This document shows, one piece after another, positions 34,859 to 43,568 of a DNA stretch of 64,000 nucleotides. The position numbers and the translations under genes are program-made. Each line of letters begins with the position of its first letter. The stretch's first letter is position 1. Below the pieces are notes generated by a model. It had not been told where the DNA came from. It searched no databases and saw only the letters and a list, made by a program, of their open reading frames with translations. Source of the DNA: Erythrobacter sp. SG61-1L (GTDB lineage: Bacteria > Pseudomonadota > Alphaproteobacteria > Sphingomonadales > Sphingomonadaceae); contig NZ_JXQC01000003.1 in assembly GCF_001305965.1 (NCBI RefSeq), forward strand, positions 1,884,452-1,948,451, given 5' to 3'.

Positions 34859-36544
34859 TCAGGCCGCCTTTGCGGCAGGCCCGTGATCATATTCGGACAG
34901 GAAATGAAGCACTTCCTGCCGGTATTGATAGAACTTCGGATCTTCCAGCAGCGCCTTGCGGTCGCGCGGGCGCGGCAGATCGACCTTCAGCACCTTGCCG
35001 ATGGTGGCATTGGGGCCATTGGTCATCATCACTACGCGGTCGGCCAGCAGGATCGCCTCGTCCACATCGTGGGTCACCATGATCGCGGTCACCTTGGTGC
35101 GGTTCCACACTTCCACCAGCACGTCCTGCAAATCCCACCGGGTCAGGCTGTCGAGCATGCCGAAAGGCTCGTCGAGCAGCAGCAGGCGCGGGCTGAGGGC
35201 AAAGGCACGTGCAATGCCCACGCGCTGGCGCATGCCATTGGACATTTCGGCGGCGAGTTTCTCCTTCGCATCGCCCAGCCCCACGCGGTCGAGATAGTAA
35301 TCGACGATGTCCCGCCGCTCACCCTTGGACGCGTGGGGATAGACCCGTTCCACCCCCAGCGCGACATTCTGCCGCGCGGTGAGCCAGGGCATCAGGCTGG
35401 GCGCCTGAAACACCACAGCCTTGTCCGGCCCGGCAATGTCGATCTCGCGATTGTCGAGCACGATGCCCCCGCCGCTGATCGCATTGAGGCCCGCCGCCAT
35501 GGTCAGCACGGTGGACTTGCCGCAGCCCGAATGGCCGATCAGCGAAACGAACTCGCCCTTGTCCATCAGCAGGTCGAAATCCTCCACCACGGTCAGCGGG
35601 CCAGTGGGCGTGGGATAGACCTTCCGTAGCTTGAAGAATTCGAGATAGCGGTTCTCCACCGCGCTCTGCGCCGCCTCGCGATAGGCTTGTGGCGGCGGAG
35701 CAAGGTCCAGCGGAGTGACGTTGGGCAGCGGGACGCTGCTATCCCCACCGCTTGCCGGACCGGAATTCAACACTCCGAGATAATCGACGATCTGCTTGCG
35801 CAAGTGCTGGAAGGCGGCATCCTCGTTCATCGCCTCCCGGTCGCGCGGGCGCGGGATGCTGACGGTAAAGGTCTGGCCGATCCGCGCCGCAGGTGCGGGG
35901 GTGAGCACCGCGACGCGGTCGGCCAGTAGCAGGGCCTCGTCGACATCGTTGGTCACGAGGATGATGGTGCGCTTTTCTTCCTTGCGGATGCGTTCGATCT
36001 CATCCTGCAATTTAGCGCGTGTGAGCGCGTCCAGAGCGGAGAGCGGCTCGTCCAGCAGGAGGATTTCCGGCTCCATCGCCAGCGCTCGCGCCACGGCCAC
36101 GCGCTGGCGCATCCCGCCGGAAAGCTGGGCTGGCTTGCGCTGCACGGCGTGGGCGAGGCCGACCAGTTCGACCTTCTGCTTCACCAGAGCGGCGCGCTCG
36201 GCTTTGCTTCTATCTTTATGGACCGCGTCCACCGCCAGCGCGACATTGGCCTCCACAGTCAGCCAAGGGAACAGGGAATAGGACTGGAACACAAGGCCCC
36301 TGTCCTTATCCGGCCCCTTAATCGGCTTCCCGCGCAGCAGGATTTCGCCCGCATCCGGCTCTACCAGCCCGGCAATGGCGGAGATCAGCGTGGTCTTGCC
36401 TGCCCCGGAAAAGCCCAGGATCGCGACGAATTCCCCTTCGGCGACATCGAGATCGACACCCGCCAGAACTTCGGTGACTGCGCCGGACTTGCCGGTGTAG
36501 CTCTTGGCAAGGCCCCGGAGGGACAGGATCGGCTGGTCGGTCAT
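34859..36544 (-). CDS. Nitrate ABC transporter ATPase, two nucleotide-binding domains fused
   Basis: A 561-residue protein with two complete ABC ATPase units. Unit 1 (about 5-245) has Walker A GFSGAGKTT, signature LSGGMRQRV and Walker B ILLLDEPLSALD. Unit 2 (about 305-550) has GHSGCGKST, MSNGMRQRV in place of LSGGQ, and LLLLDEPFGMLD. A linker of about 55 residues joins them. NrtC/NrtD of cyanobacteria are separate proteins, so this is an NrtC-NrtD-like fusion in which NrtC's solute-binding-like domain is missing. The ATG at 36544 is preceded by GGGAGGGTAAGC; the frame extension to 36937 is antisense-type noise over nrtB. It energises NrtB. Confidence 0.93.
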   Translation of the reverse strand: MTDQPILSLRGLAKSYTGKSGAVTEVLAGVDLDVAEGEFVAILGFSGAGKTTLISAIAGLVEPDAGEILLRGKPIKGPDKDRGLVFQSYSLFPWLTVEANVALAVDAVHKDRSKAERAALVKQKVELVGLAHAVQRKPAQLSGGMRQRVAVARALAMEPEILLLDEPLSALDALTRAKLQDEIERIRKEEKRTIILVTNDVDEALLLADRVAVLTPAPAARIGQTFTVSIPRPRDREAMNEDAAFQHLRKQIVDYLGVLNSGPASGGDSSVPLPNVTPLDLAPPPQAYREAAQSAVENRYLEFFKLRKVYPTPTGPLTVVEDFDLLMDKGEFVSLIGHSGCGKSTVLTMAAGLNAISGGGIVLDNREIDIAGPDKAVVFQAPSLMPWLTARQNVALGVERVYPHASKGERRDIVDYYLDRVGLGDAKEKLAAEMSNGMRQRVGIARAFALSPRLLLLDEPFGMLDSLTRWDLQDVLVEVWNRTKVTAIMVTHDVDEAILLADRVVMMTNGPNATIGKVLKVDLPRPRDRKALLEDPKFYQYRQEVLHFLSEYDHGPAAKAA

Positions 36545-36558
36545 GCTTACCCTCCCTG

Positions 36559-37626
36559 TCAGGCTGCGTGGCTGCGATTGGCGAGCGACTGGAGACCCAT
36601 CATCGCCCGGTCGAGCGCGAAGCCGATGAAGCCGATTACGATCACCGCAAACATGATCCGGGCAAGGCTCTGCGAACTGCCGTTCTGGAACTCGTCCCAT
36701 ACGAACTTGCCGAGGCCGGGGTTCTGCGCGAGCATTTCCGCCGCGATCAGCACCATCCAGCCCACACCCAGCGAAAGGCGCATGCCGGTGAAGATATAGG
36801 GCAGCGCGCTGGGCAAAACGAGGCGGGTCAGCTTGGCGAACCAGCCCAGCCGCAGCACGCGCCCCACATTCAGCAAATCCTTGTCGATGCTGGCCGTGCC
36901 GATGGCAGTGTTGATCAACGTCGGCCAGAGCGAGCACAACATCACCACCAATGCCGAGATCACGAAGGCCTTGGGCAGCGCCGGATCGGGGCTGGTGATC
37001 ATGGCCGAAATCACCATGGTGACGATCGGCAGCCAGGCCAGCGGGCTGACCGGCTTCATGATCTGCACCAGCGGATTGATCGCCGCATTGACTCGCTTCG
37101 ACAGGCCGCAGACGAGGCCGATGGGCACCGCCGCCAATGTCGCAAGGACAAAGCCCAGCGCCACCGTCTCAAGCGAGGTCAGCACCTGATCGGGGAAGGT
37201 CGGCGGCCCGGCGTAATCGAAATCCTGCACTGCGCCCGGATTGCCCGCCGCTACGGCTGCTGCATTGGCCGCATCCTGCCGGGCGTAGAAATCAGCCTCG
37301 GCAGTGCGCGCCGCGCTCCATTCCTCATAGAGGGCAACGCCCTGCCCGGCCACTTCCACCGGCCCCGGCAATGATCCGAGCGAAGTCTGGACCTGCGGCG
37401 CCAGCCCGGCCCACAGGCCAAGGAACGCAGCAATACCGATCAGCGGCCAGATCAGATCCCGTGACCAGCTTCCCAGCTTGCCCAGAACCGGCCCGGCACG
37501 GCTGGCTGCTTCGTGCCTTGTGGCAGGCGGCGTTGGCGCAGTTGCGGCTGAGGCCACTGGCTGCGTGGCGGGGCTTGTCGGTTCCATCGGTTCAGCCTCA
37601 TCCGGTTCGGCATAAAGGGTAGCCAT
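36559..37626 (-). CDS. nrtB: Nitrate/nitrite ABC transporter permease
   Basis: A 355-residue inner-membrane permease of the NrtB/SsuC/TauC type, with about six membrane segments and the ABC interaction loop (TASIDKDLLNVGRVLRLGWF, about residues 245-265). A long proline/alanine-rich cytoplasmic N-terminus precedes the first helix. Between helix 1 and the transport domain lies an extra 60-residue soluble insert (AARTAEADFYARQDAANAAA and onward). The ATG at 37626 has GAAGGAG at a good distance, so the frame start at 37677 is rejected. It sits between nrtA and the fused ATPase gene and forms the nitrate importer with them. Confidence 0.93.
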   Translation of the reverse strand: MATLYAEPDEAEPMEPTSPATQPVASAATAPTPPATRHEAASRAGPVLGKLGSWSRDLIWPLIGIAAFLGLWAGLAPQVQTSLGSLPGPVEVAGQGVALYEEWSAARTAEADFYARQDAANAAAVAAGNPGAVQDFDYAGPPTFPDQVLTSLETVALGFVLATLAAVPIGLVCGLSKRVNAAINPLVQIMKPVSPLAWLPIVTMVISAMITSPDPALPKAFVISALVVMLCSLWPTLINTAIGTASIDKDLLNVGRVLRLGWFAKLTRLVLPSALPYIFTGMRLSLGVGWMVLIAAEMLAQNPGLGKFVWDEFQNGSSQSLARIMFAVIVIGFIGFALDRAMMGLQSLANRSHAA

Positions 37627-37666
37627 ATCGTACTCCTTCAATCCTGTGTCGCCAGCGTGCCCAGTG

Positions 37667-39094
37667 TCAGCGGACACCGGCGGCGGTCACCTTCTGGCCC
37701 TGCTTCAGGCCGATGCTGAACTTGGCGAGGTAAGCATTGGGCTGGCGGCCATCGTAAGTGATGCCATCGATGAAGCCGCTCTGCGGATCGCGGAACCCAT
37801 CCGTCTTCGGCACGCTGCCCGCCGGAATAGTGCCCTTTTCAACCAGCGAGTTGGCCGCCGCGAGATAGAGGTCCGGGCGATAGACGGCCTTGGCAGTGTC
37901 GAAATACCACTGATCGGCCCTGTCCTGATCGATCTGGCCCCAGCGGCGCATCTGGGTGAGATACCAGATGGCATCGGAATAGAACGGGTAGCCCGCGAAC
38001 TTGTCGAAGAAGATATTGAAGCCCGGCGCCGGGCGAGTATCGCCTGGTTCGAAAGTGAACTGGCCGGTCATGCTGGCCGCAATCACCTTGGCATCGGCGC
38101 CGACATAATTGGGCTGGGACAGGATCTTGACCGCTTCTGCCCGGTTCGCCCCACCATCGGCATCCAGCCATTGCTGGGCCTTGATGATCGCGCGCAGCAG
38201 GGCGGCGGTAGTGGCGGGATATTTATCCGCGAAATCCTTGCGCAGACCGAAGACCTTTTCGGGATTGTCGTGCCAGATCTGATCGTCCGTGATCACCGGC
38301 ACGCCGATCTTCTTCTGCACGGCAGCCTGGTTCCACGGCTCACCCACGCAATAGCCTTCGATGGTCCCGGCCTCCAGCGTGGCGGGCATCTGCGGCGGGG
38401 GCGTGACGGAAAGCTTCACATCCGCTCCCACCGTGCCGCCAACATCGCCCGGCGTGTAGAAACCGGGATTGAGCCCGCCTGCCGCCAGCCAATAGCGCAA
38501 TTCGTAATTGTGAGTGCTGACCGGAAAGACCATGCCCATGGTGAAGGGCTTGCCCTGCTTCTTGAAGCCATCAACCACCGGCTTGAGCGCAGCCGCGGAA
38601 ATCGGATGGGCCACCTTGCCGTCCGGCCACTTGGGCAGGCCGGGCTTGATCTGGTTCCACACCTTGTTGGACAGGGTGATGGCATTGCCGTTGAGATCAA
38701 GGCTGAGCGGAGCGATCAGATCAGCTTTGGTGCCATAGCCGATGGTTGCGGCAATCGGCTGGCCCGCCAGCATATGGGCGCCGTCCAGTTGCCCGCCAAT
38801 CACGCCGTCCAGCAAAACCTTCCAGTTGGCCTGCGGCTCCAGCGAGACGTTCAGCCCCTCTTCGGTGAAGAAGCCCTTTTCCTTGGCAATGGCCAGCGGG
38901 GCCATATCGGTCAGCTTGATGAAGCCCAGTTTCAGGCTGGGCTTTTCAACCGCGCCGTTCGCCGCAGGTGCGGCACCCACATCTGCGCCGCTCTTGCTGC
39001 CGCCACTGGACCCGCACCCGGCCAGTGCCGCGCTGGCCAGCAGGGCCACGATCACGCTGCGGCGATTGAACTTGCTTCCTTCGAACCCGGCCAT
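37667..39094 (-). CDS. nrtA: Nitrate-binding lipoprotein of the ABC transporter
   Basis: A 475-residue NrtA-family solute-binding protein. The N-terminus has twin arginines (FNRRSVIVALLAS) and a lipobox LAGC, predicting lipidation at Cys27, followed by a Ser/Gly-rich tether. The binding domain has LKLGFIKLTDMAPLAIAKEK, GAHMLAGQPIAATIGYGTK, LDLNGNAITLSN and GYCVGEPWNQAAVQ, all typical of nitrate/bicarbonate-binding NrtA/CmpA proteins. It captures nitrate in the periplasm for NrtB. The ATG at 39094 is preferred over a GTG at 39103. It is preceded by an ANTAR leader with terminator and followed 40 bp later by nrtB. Confidence 0.94.
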   Translation of the reverse strand: MAGFEGSKFNRRSVIVALLASAALAGCGSSGGSKSGADVGAAPAANGAVEKPSLKLGFIKLTDMAPLAIAKEKGFFTEEGLNVSLEPQANWKVLLDGVIGGQLDGAHMLAGQPIAATIGYGTKADLIAPLSLDLNGNAITLSNKVWNQIKPGLPKWPDGKVAHPISAAALKPVVDGFKKQGKPFTMGMVFPVSTHNYELRYWLAAGGLNPGFYTPGDVGGTVGADVKLSVTPPPQMPATLEAGTIEGYCVGEPWNQAAVQKKIGVPVITDDQIWHDNPEKVFGLRKDFADKYPATTAALLRAIIKAQQWLDADGGANRAEAVKILSQPNYVGADAKVIAASMTGQFTFEPGDTRPAPGFNIFFDKFAGYPFYSDAIWYLTQMRRWGQIDQDRADQWYFDTAKAVYRPDLYLAAANSLVEKGTIPAGSVPKTDGFRDPQSGFIDGITYDGRQPNAYLAKFSIGLKQGQKVTAAGVR

Positions 39095-39124
39095 TCGCAC
39101 CACCCGTCGCTATGCGAACAACGC

Positions 39125-39172
39125 AAAAAAGCCGCCACGATTCAGCTCCGGAACGGGAGCGGATCGGGCGGC
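39125..39172 (-). terminator. Attenuator terminator in the nrtA leader
   Basis: On the minus strand GCCGCC pairs with GGCGGC, reinforced by inner CGAT/ATCG and GCTCC/GGAGC pairs, and is followed by TTTTTTGCG. It ends about 30 bases before the nrtA start, and its 5' arm overlaps hairpin 2 of the leader. Confidence 0.85.
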
Positions 39173-39243
39173 GACGTTGCCACGCAATGTTGAATTTCGT
39201 CCGGCCTTGAGTGGACCATCCCCCATCGGATGACCGTCCGGAC
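39168..39243 (-). ncRNA. ANTAR-binding double-hairpin leader of the nrt operon
   Basis: Hairpin 2 is GTGGC-AACGTC-GCCGC (39168-39183), with loop A1 and G4, nearly identical to that in the nirB leader. Hairpin 1 has an outer GTCCGG/CCGGAC stem (39238-39243 and 39199-39204) and an inner CATCC/GGATG stem with loop GATGGG (39217-39232), where position 1 is G rather than A. The linker ATTCAACATTGCGTGG is conserved between the two leaders. Confidence 0.78.
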
Positions 39244-39284
39244 AAGCGAATGACTAACCGATTCGCCCGAGCGGCGTAAAGCGA

Positions 39285-39301
39285 TTTTTGCGATGCAGCA
39301 T
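39285..39301 (-). promoter_or_regulatory. Conserved upstream box of the nrtA leader
   Basis: The plus strand reads TTTTTGCGATGCAGCAT, matching the nirB-leader box at 33458-33474 in 15 of 17 positions with identical downstream spacing. It lies 11 bases after the nasS stop codon. Confidence 0.65.
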
Positions 39302-39312
39302 GAAATTGCCGA

Positions 39313-40521
39313 TCAGGGCAGCCGGGCCAGGTAGCCGGGGATGTCGTCGGGATCGAAGATGCCGCCATCGAAAAAACTGTTCTGTGTCAGCACCATGGCG
39401 CCCTGCTGAGCGGTCACGGAAGTGGGGCCGCGCAGGCTGCCTTCTACCTTGGAACTGGCCCCCGGAAGAACGTCGCCCGTGCCCATCAGTGCACTGCGAT
39501 AGACGTCCGGACGGAACACCCGCGCCGCCGCTTCGGCATCCTTCGGCGAATAATCGAGTCCATCCCAGCGGACCATTTGCGAATAGAGCCAGCCCGCCTG
39601 GCTGACCCAGGGGAAGTTCGCCGCCTCGCGATACTGGAACATGAAATCGGAATAATGGACGGGCGCCCCGCCCTTCTTCAGCACCAGCCGATCCGAGATG
39701 GAACGCATGATCAGCCCGGCATCGCCGTCCAGATATTCGGGCCGGGCCAGAATTGCCGCATTGGCTTCCAGATTTTCCGGCTCCACGAAGTGCTGGCCCG
39801 CCTTGCGCATGGCGCGGATCAGCGCCTCGATGGCCGGACGCCGATCTTCCAGCACCGGCTGCCGAAGGGCCAGCACCTTTTCCACGCCGCGCCGCCAGAT
39901 CTGGGCAGTGGCCAGCACAATCGTGCCCACGCCGCGTTCCACGCAGACGCTGTTCCATGGCTCGCCCACACAGGCGCCGTGCACTTCTCCGCTGGCCAGT
40001 GCATCGGCCATGAAGGGCGGCGGGATGGTGACGATCTCCACATCCCGGTCTGGCCGGATTCCGCAGGCGGCAAGCCAGTAACGCAGCATGTAACTGTGGC
40101 TGGAATAACGGTGGACCACGCCGAAGCGCAGCTTCTCCCCCTCTTCCGCGAACTGGCGCACTTCCTGCGCCAGCAAGGCGCCCATAACGCGCGGATCGCC
40201 GAGGGCGCTGCCCGGGGAAAGCCGCGTGGCCAGCTCGTTGGACAGGGTCACGGCATTGCCGTTGAGGCCCAGCACAAAGGGGGCAGAAAGCGGCTGAGGC
40301 GGGCGATTACGGCCCAGAGTGGTGGCAATCGCCAGCGGTGCCAGCATATGGGCGGCATCGCTGTGGCCATAGAGCAGCCGGTCCAGCACAGTGGCCCAAG
40401 ACACATCGCGCACGAAGTCGAGCGCCAGCCCTTCCTCTTCGGCAAAGCCATGCTCACGCGCCAGGATCGGCAGGCACGCATCGACGAGCGGCAGGAAGCC
40501 GATGGTCAGCTTTTCGCTCAT
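39313..40521 (-). CDS. nasS: NasS-type cytoplasmic nitrate sensor
   Basis: A 402-residue NrtA/CmpA-like protein that begins MSEKLTIGFLPLVDACLPIL without signal peptide or lipobox, so it is cytoplasmic. Shared family segments are HMLAPLAIATTLGRN, LGLNGNAVTLSNELATRL and GACVGEPWNSVCVERG. In NasS-NasT systems this protein binds NasT and releases it when nitrate or nitrite is present, allowing antitermination of the nas leaders. The start has GGAGG seven bases upstream. It lies 19 bp after nasT on the same strand and before the nrtA leader. Confidence 0.92.
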   Translation of the reverse strand: MSEKLTIGFLPLVDACLPILAREHGFAEEEGLALDFVRDVSWATVLDRLLYGHSDAAHMLAPLAIATTLGRNRPPQPLSAPFVLGLNGNAVTLSNELATRLSPGSALGDPRVMGALLAQEVRQFAEEGEKLRFGVVHRYSSHSYMLRYWLAACGIRPDRDVEIVTIPPPFMADALASGEVHGACVGEPWNSVCVERGVGTIVLATAQIWRRGVEKVLALRQPVLEDRRPAIEALIRAMRKAGQHFVEPENLEANAAILARPEYLDGDAGLIMRSISDRLVLKKGGAPVHYSDFMFQYREAANFPWVSQAGWLYSQMVRWDGLDYSPKDAEAAARVFRPDVYRSALMGTGDVLPGASSKVEGSLRGPTSVTAQQGAMVLTQNSFFDGGIFDPDDIPGYLARLP

Positions 40522-40540
40522 TGCTCGTCCTCCATCCCGG

Positions 40541-41116
40541 TCATTTCCCCATCAGCTCATGCGCGGTGACCACCGCTTCGGCGATATCCACGATGCGGCG
40601 GCTCGATTGCATCGCCTTACGGCGCAGTTCGGCATAGGCCTCCGGCTCGCTGATGCCCTTGCCGTCCATCAGGATGCGCTTGGCCCGGTCGACCGTCTCG
40701 CGTTCGGCCAGCTTGCCCTTGGCCTCGGCAAGGTCTGCCTGCAGCCGGGCAAAGGCGGCAAAGCGCTTGACCGCCAGATCGACCACGGACCGGATACGGT
40801 TGGCATGCAGCCCATCCACGACATAGGCGGAAACGCCCGCATCGATGGAGGCGCCGATAGCCTGGTCGTCCGCCTCGTCCACGAACATCGCGATAGGCCG
40901 GGCCAGCGCACGGCTGACTGCGAAATATTCCTCCAGCACGTCGCGCGAAGGGTTGCCGAGGTCGATCAGCACGATGTCGGGCGCGATTTCCTCGATCCGG
41001 GCAAGAAGGCCCTTGCGCTCGCCAAGCACGTAGATTTCGCAGCCGTCGAGCTGGGACAGCCCTTCCTCGATGACCGAGGCGCGCGCAGTGCGCTCGTCGA
41101 CGATGGCAATCCTCAT
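40541..41116 (-). CDS. nasT: NasT-type ANTAR antiterminator
   Basis: A 191-residue response-regulator-like protein. The receiver domain is at about 1-120 (MRIAIVDERTARASVI, with Asp52 in IDLGNPSRD). A C-terminal ANTAR RNA-binding domain at about 130-187 carries DRAKRILMDGKGISEPEAYA and LRRKAMQSSRRIVDIAEAVV. The ATG at 41116 opens the receiver fold directly; an extension to 41182 lacks homology. NasT binds double hairpins with A-x-x-G hexaloops and prevents terminator formation, and two such leaders occur in this window. Activity is controlled by NasS encoded next. Confidence 0.94.
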   Translation of the reverse strand: MRIAIVDERTARASVIEEGLSQLDGCEIYVLGERKGLLARIEEIAPDIVLIDLGNPSRDVLEEYFAVSRALARPIAMFVDEADDQAIGASIDAGVSAYVVDGLHANRIRSVVDLAVKRFAAFARLQADLAEAKGKLAERETVDRAKRILMDGKGISEPEAYAELRRKAMQSSRRIVDIAEAVVTAHELMGK

Positions 41117-41254
41117 TGCCCCCGATATTGCAGCGCACAATTGCGCTGGCAAGACGGGTCGCCGAAAAAGGCATTCCCCCACCCCGCCAACACTTGCCCA
41201 TGACGCGATGCGATTTCGCCGCTAGACAGGCGGCATATTTCATCGGGGAACAGC

Positions 41255-43000
41255 ATGAATCTCGCGCAGTTGGCGATTGTCGGCATTCTGCTGCTGATGC
41301 TGGCTGCCTATGCCACGGAGCGCATCCGGATAGAGCTGGTGGCGATGGCCGGCCTCGCTGCAGGCTTCGCTTTCGGCGTGGTGCCCGCACGCGAGATATT
41401 CAGCGGTTTCGCGACGCCTGCCGTCATCACCGTGATCGAAGTGCTGCTGATCGTCTCTGCCCTGTCGTCCAGCCGGGCGGTGGACGATTTCGCGCGCAAG
41501 ATCCTCGCCCGCACGGTCAACCCCGTGGCGGTGCTGGCGATCCTGTGCGGCACGGGGGCCTTCGTTTCGATCTTCATGAACAATATCGGCGCATTGGCGC
41601 TGATGTTCCCGGTGACGCTTTCCGTCTGCGCGCGGCTGAACATCGCGCCGGGGCGGATGCTCATGCCGCTGTCTTTCGCCACTCTCCTGGGCGGCACCTG
41701 TTCGCTCACCGGCACACCAGCCAATCTGATCGTCAATCAATGGGTAGTGCAGGAAACCGGGCACGGCATGGGCTATTTCGGGCTGGCACTGCTGGGCGGC
41801 CCGGTGGCATTGGCCGGGCTTGTGTGGCTGCTGATCGCCGCGCCGCGTTATTTCCGTAACCTCGAACCGGCCGCCGCGCCGTTCGATTCCGGGCCGACCG
41901 ATTTTCTGGGTGAATTCGCGGTTCCCGCAGGATCGGCCCTTTCCGGAATGGCACTGCCCGATGCGGAGGTCAGCCATGATCTGACGATCCATGGTGTGGT
42001 CCGCAACGGCGCCCATGTCTTTGCCCGGCGCGCGGACATCGTCCTTGCCGCGGGTGACATACTGTTGGCCGAAGGCAGCATGGCGACGTTCGACTGGCTG
42101 ACAGGAGAAGGTACACTCACCCCGGCGGGTGGCGATGCAACCGTCGGGCAGGAAGACCGGGTGGAAGCCCTCGTCATGCCCGAAAGCCTCACAGTGGGAT
42201 CGCGGCTGGGCGAAGTGCTGGCCTTTGCCGAACACGGCGTGCGGGTGACTGCCCTCGCCAGCCGCCGCCACCGGGTGGAAGGGCGCTTTGCCGAGCTGCA
42301 GATCGGCATGGGCGACGTAGTGGTGCTCAACGGTCGGCGCGATGCGATCCGCGAGGCGCTGGCCGATTGTGCCCTGCTGCCGCTTTCAGGGCGCCGTCCC
42401 GTCTCGCCACGGAGCAACGCGGCCACCAGCGTGGCAATCTTCGCTGCGGGGATATTGGCGACGGCCTTCAATCTTGTCCCGGCGGAGATCGCCTTCGGTG
42501 CAGTGGTGCTGGCGCTCGCCGCGCTCGGCAGCCTGAACCTGCGATCCGCCCTGCAGGACATCAACTGGTCCAGTGTCATCCTGCTGGCCTGCATGATCCC
42601 ACTGGGGCTGGCGGTTGAGGATACAGGCGCCGCGGCCGTGATCGCCAATGCCATTGCCGAGCATCTGCCGGCGTTTTCCCCCCTGGTGGTGGCAGCAACG
42701 ATCCTGCTGCTTTCCGTCGTCATCACGCCCTTCATCGACAACGTCTCCACCGCCATCGTCCTCAGCCCCATCGCGGCGGGGCTGGCGGCGCGCACGGGCG
42801 TTCCGGTGGAGCCGCTGCTGATGGCCGTGGCAGTGGGCGCCTCGCTGGACTTCCTCACCCCCTTCGGCCACCACAATAACACGGTGGTAATGGGCGCGGC
42901 CGGATACCGCTTCCGGGACTTCGTTCGATTCGGTGCGCCACTGCTGGCAGTCTGCCTGCTCGCCGCGATTCCCGTCCTGGGCTGGCTGCTGCAAGGCTGA
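41255..43000 (+). CDS. SLC13-type permease with two RCK_C/TrkA_C domains
   Basis: A 581-residue membrane protein. Helices at both ends flank a central soluble part with two RCK_C-like units (FLGEFAVPAGSALSGMALPD at about 216-235, and VEALVMPESLTVGSRLGEVL at about 302-321). Conserved DASS-type substrate hairpins read TGTPANLIVNQ and PFGHHNNTVVMG, and SIFMNNIGALALMF and TPFIDNVSTAIVLS appear at equivalent places in the two halves. Family members with RCK domains include sulfate permeases, and the following genes suggest sulfur metabolism, so sulfate is the best guess. The start has GGGGAACAGC. It is divergent from nasT. Confidence 0.88.
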   Translation: MNLAQLAIVGILLLMLAAYATERIRIELVAMAGLAAGFAFGVVPAREIFSGFATPAVITVIEVLLIVSALSSSRAVDDFARKILARTVNPVAVLAILCGTGAFVSIFMNNIGALALMFPVTLSVCARLNIAPGRMLMPLSFATLLGGTCSLTGTPANLIVNQWVVQETGHGMGYFGLALLGGPVALAGLVWLLIAAPRYFRNLEPAAAPFDSGPTDFLGEFAVPAGSALSGMALPDAEVSHDLTIHGVVRNGAHVFARRADIVLAAGDILLAEGSMATFDWLTGEGTLTPAGGDATVGQEDRVEALVMPESLTVGSRLGEVLAFAEHGVRVTALASRRHRVEGRFAELQIGMGDVVVLNGRRDAIREALADCALLPLSGRRPVSPRSNAATSVAIFAAGILATAFNLVPAEIAFGAVVLALAALGSLNLRSALQDINWSSVILLACMIPLGLAVEDTGAAAVIANAIAEHLPAFSPLVVAATILLLSVVITPFIDNVSTAIVLSPIAAGLAARTGVPVEPLLMAVAVGASLDFLTPFGHHNNTVVMGAAGYRFRDFVRFGAPLLAVCLLAAIPVLGWLLQG

Positions 43001-43072
43001 AGGGTTGATAGAATTCGTATTGCGGCCTAAATACCGACTAATCCGCTAGGGAAAGCAGCAAGGGCAGTTTCG

Positions 43073-43531
43073 ATGATTTCCAACAAGGCCAAATATGCCT
43101 TCCGCGCCCTGCTCGCCATTGCGGCGGAACCTGAAGGGTCTGCCCTCACCAGTGCGGAGATCGCGCGGACCCATTCCATCCCCCACAAGTTCCTGGAACA
43201 GATCCTGCTGGACTTGAAGAAGGCCGGCATTCTGGACAGCCGCCGCGGCAAAAGTGGCGGATATGTGATGCTTCGGCCGGCAGATACTATCAGTTTCGGG
43301 GAAGTCCTGCGCCTGTTCGAAGGGCCGCTGGCGCCCCTGCCCTGCCTGTCGCGCAATGCCTATCGCCGCTGTGAGGATTGCGTGAGCGAGGCCGCCTGCG
43401 AGATCAGGCGAGAGTTCGGCCGGGCCTATGACGCAAGCCGCCAGGTGCTGGACGCACGCACGATTGCCGATGCCCTGCGCAACAGCCCCTATGGCTTCGA
43501 ACCGGGCCACGAAGTGCGGCAAGCAGGATGA
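43073..43531 (+). CDS. Rrf2-family regulator with three-cysteine cluster
   Basis: A 152-residue Rrf2 protein. The winged helix is at about 1-75 (MISNKAKYAFRALLAIA, IPHKFLEQILLDLKKAGIL, SRRGKSGGYVML). The cysteine region PCLSRNAYRRCEDCVSEAAC near residues 90-109 could hold an Fe-S cluster as in IscR or RirA, or sense thiols as in CymR. It is placed between a permease and the YezD/TBDR/TauE genes and probably controls them in response to sulfur or iron-sulfur status. The cysteine spacing is not exactly that of IscR. Confidence 0.9.
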   Translation: MISNKAKYAFRALLAIAAEPEGSALTSAEIARTHSIPHKFLEQILLDLKKAGILDSRRGKSGGYVMLRPADTISFGEVLRLFEGPLAPLPCLSRNAYRRCEDCVSEAACEIRREFGRAYDASRQVLDARTIADALRNSPYGFEPGHEVRQAG

Positions 43532-43560
43532 GGCGATAAAATCGGCCTTGCTAATCCCTA

Positions 43561-43568
43561 CTAATTAG
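43561..43568. promoter_or_regulatory. Candidate Rrf2 operator
   Basis: CTAATTAG is a perfect palindrome inside GCTAATCCCTACTAATTAGA, 72 bp before the YezD-family start. A related ACTAATCCGCTAGGG stands about 40 bp before the Rrf2 gene. Shared CTAATCC half-sites suggest one binding protein, but the evidence is thin. Confidence 0.35.

Noticed and set aside
36545-36937. N-terminal extension of the fused ABC ATPase
   Set aside because: The extra residues are nrtB read in another frame; the ATG at 36544 has a near-perfect ribosome site.
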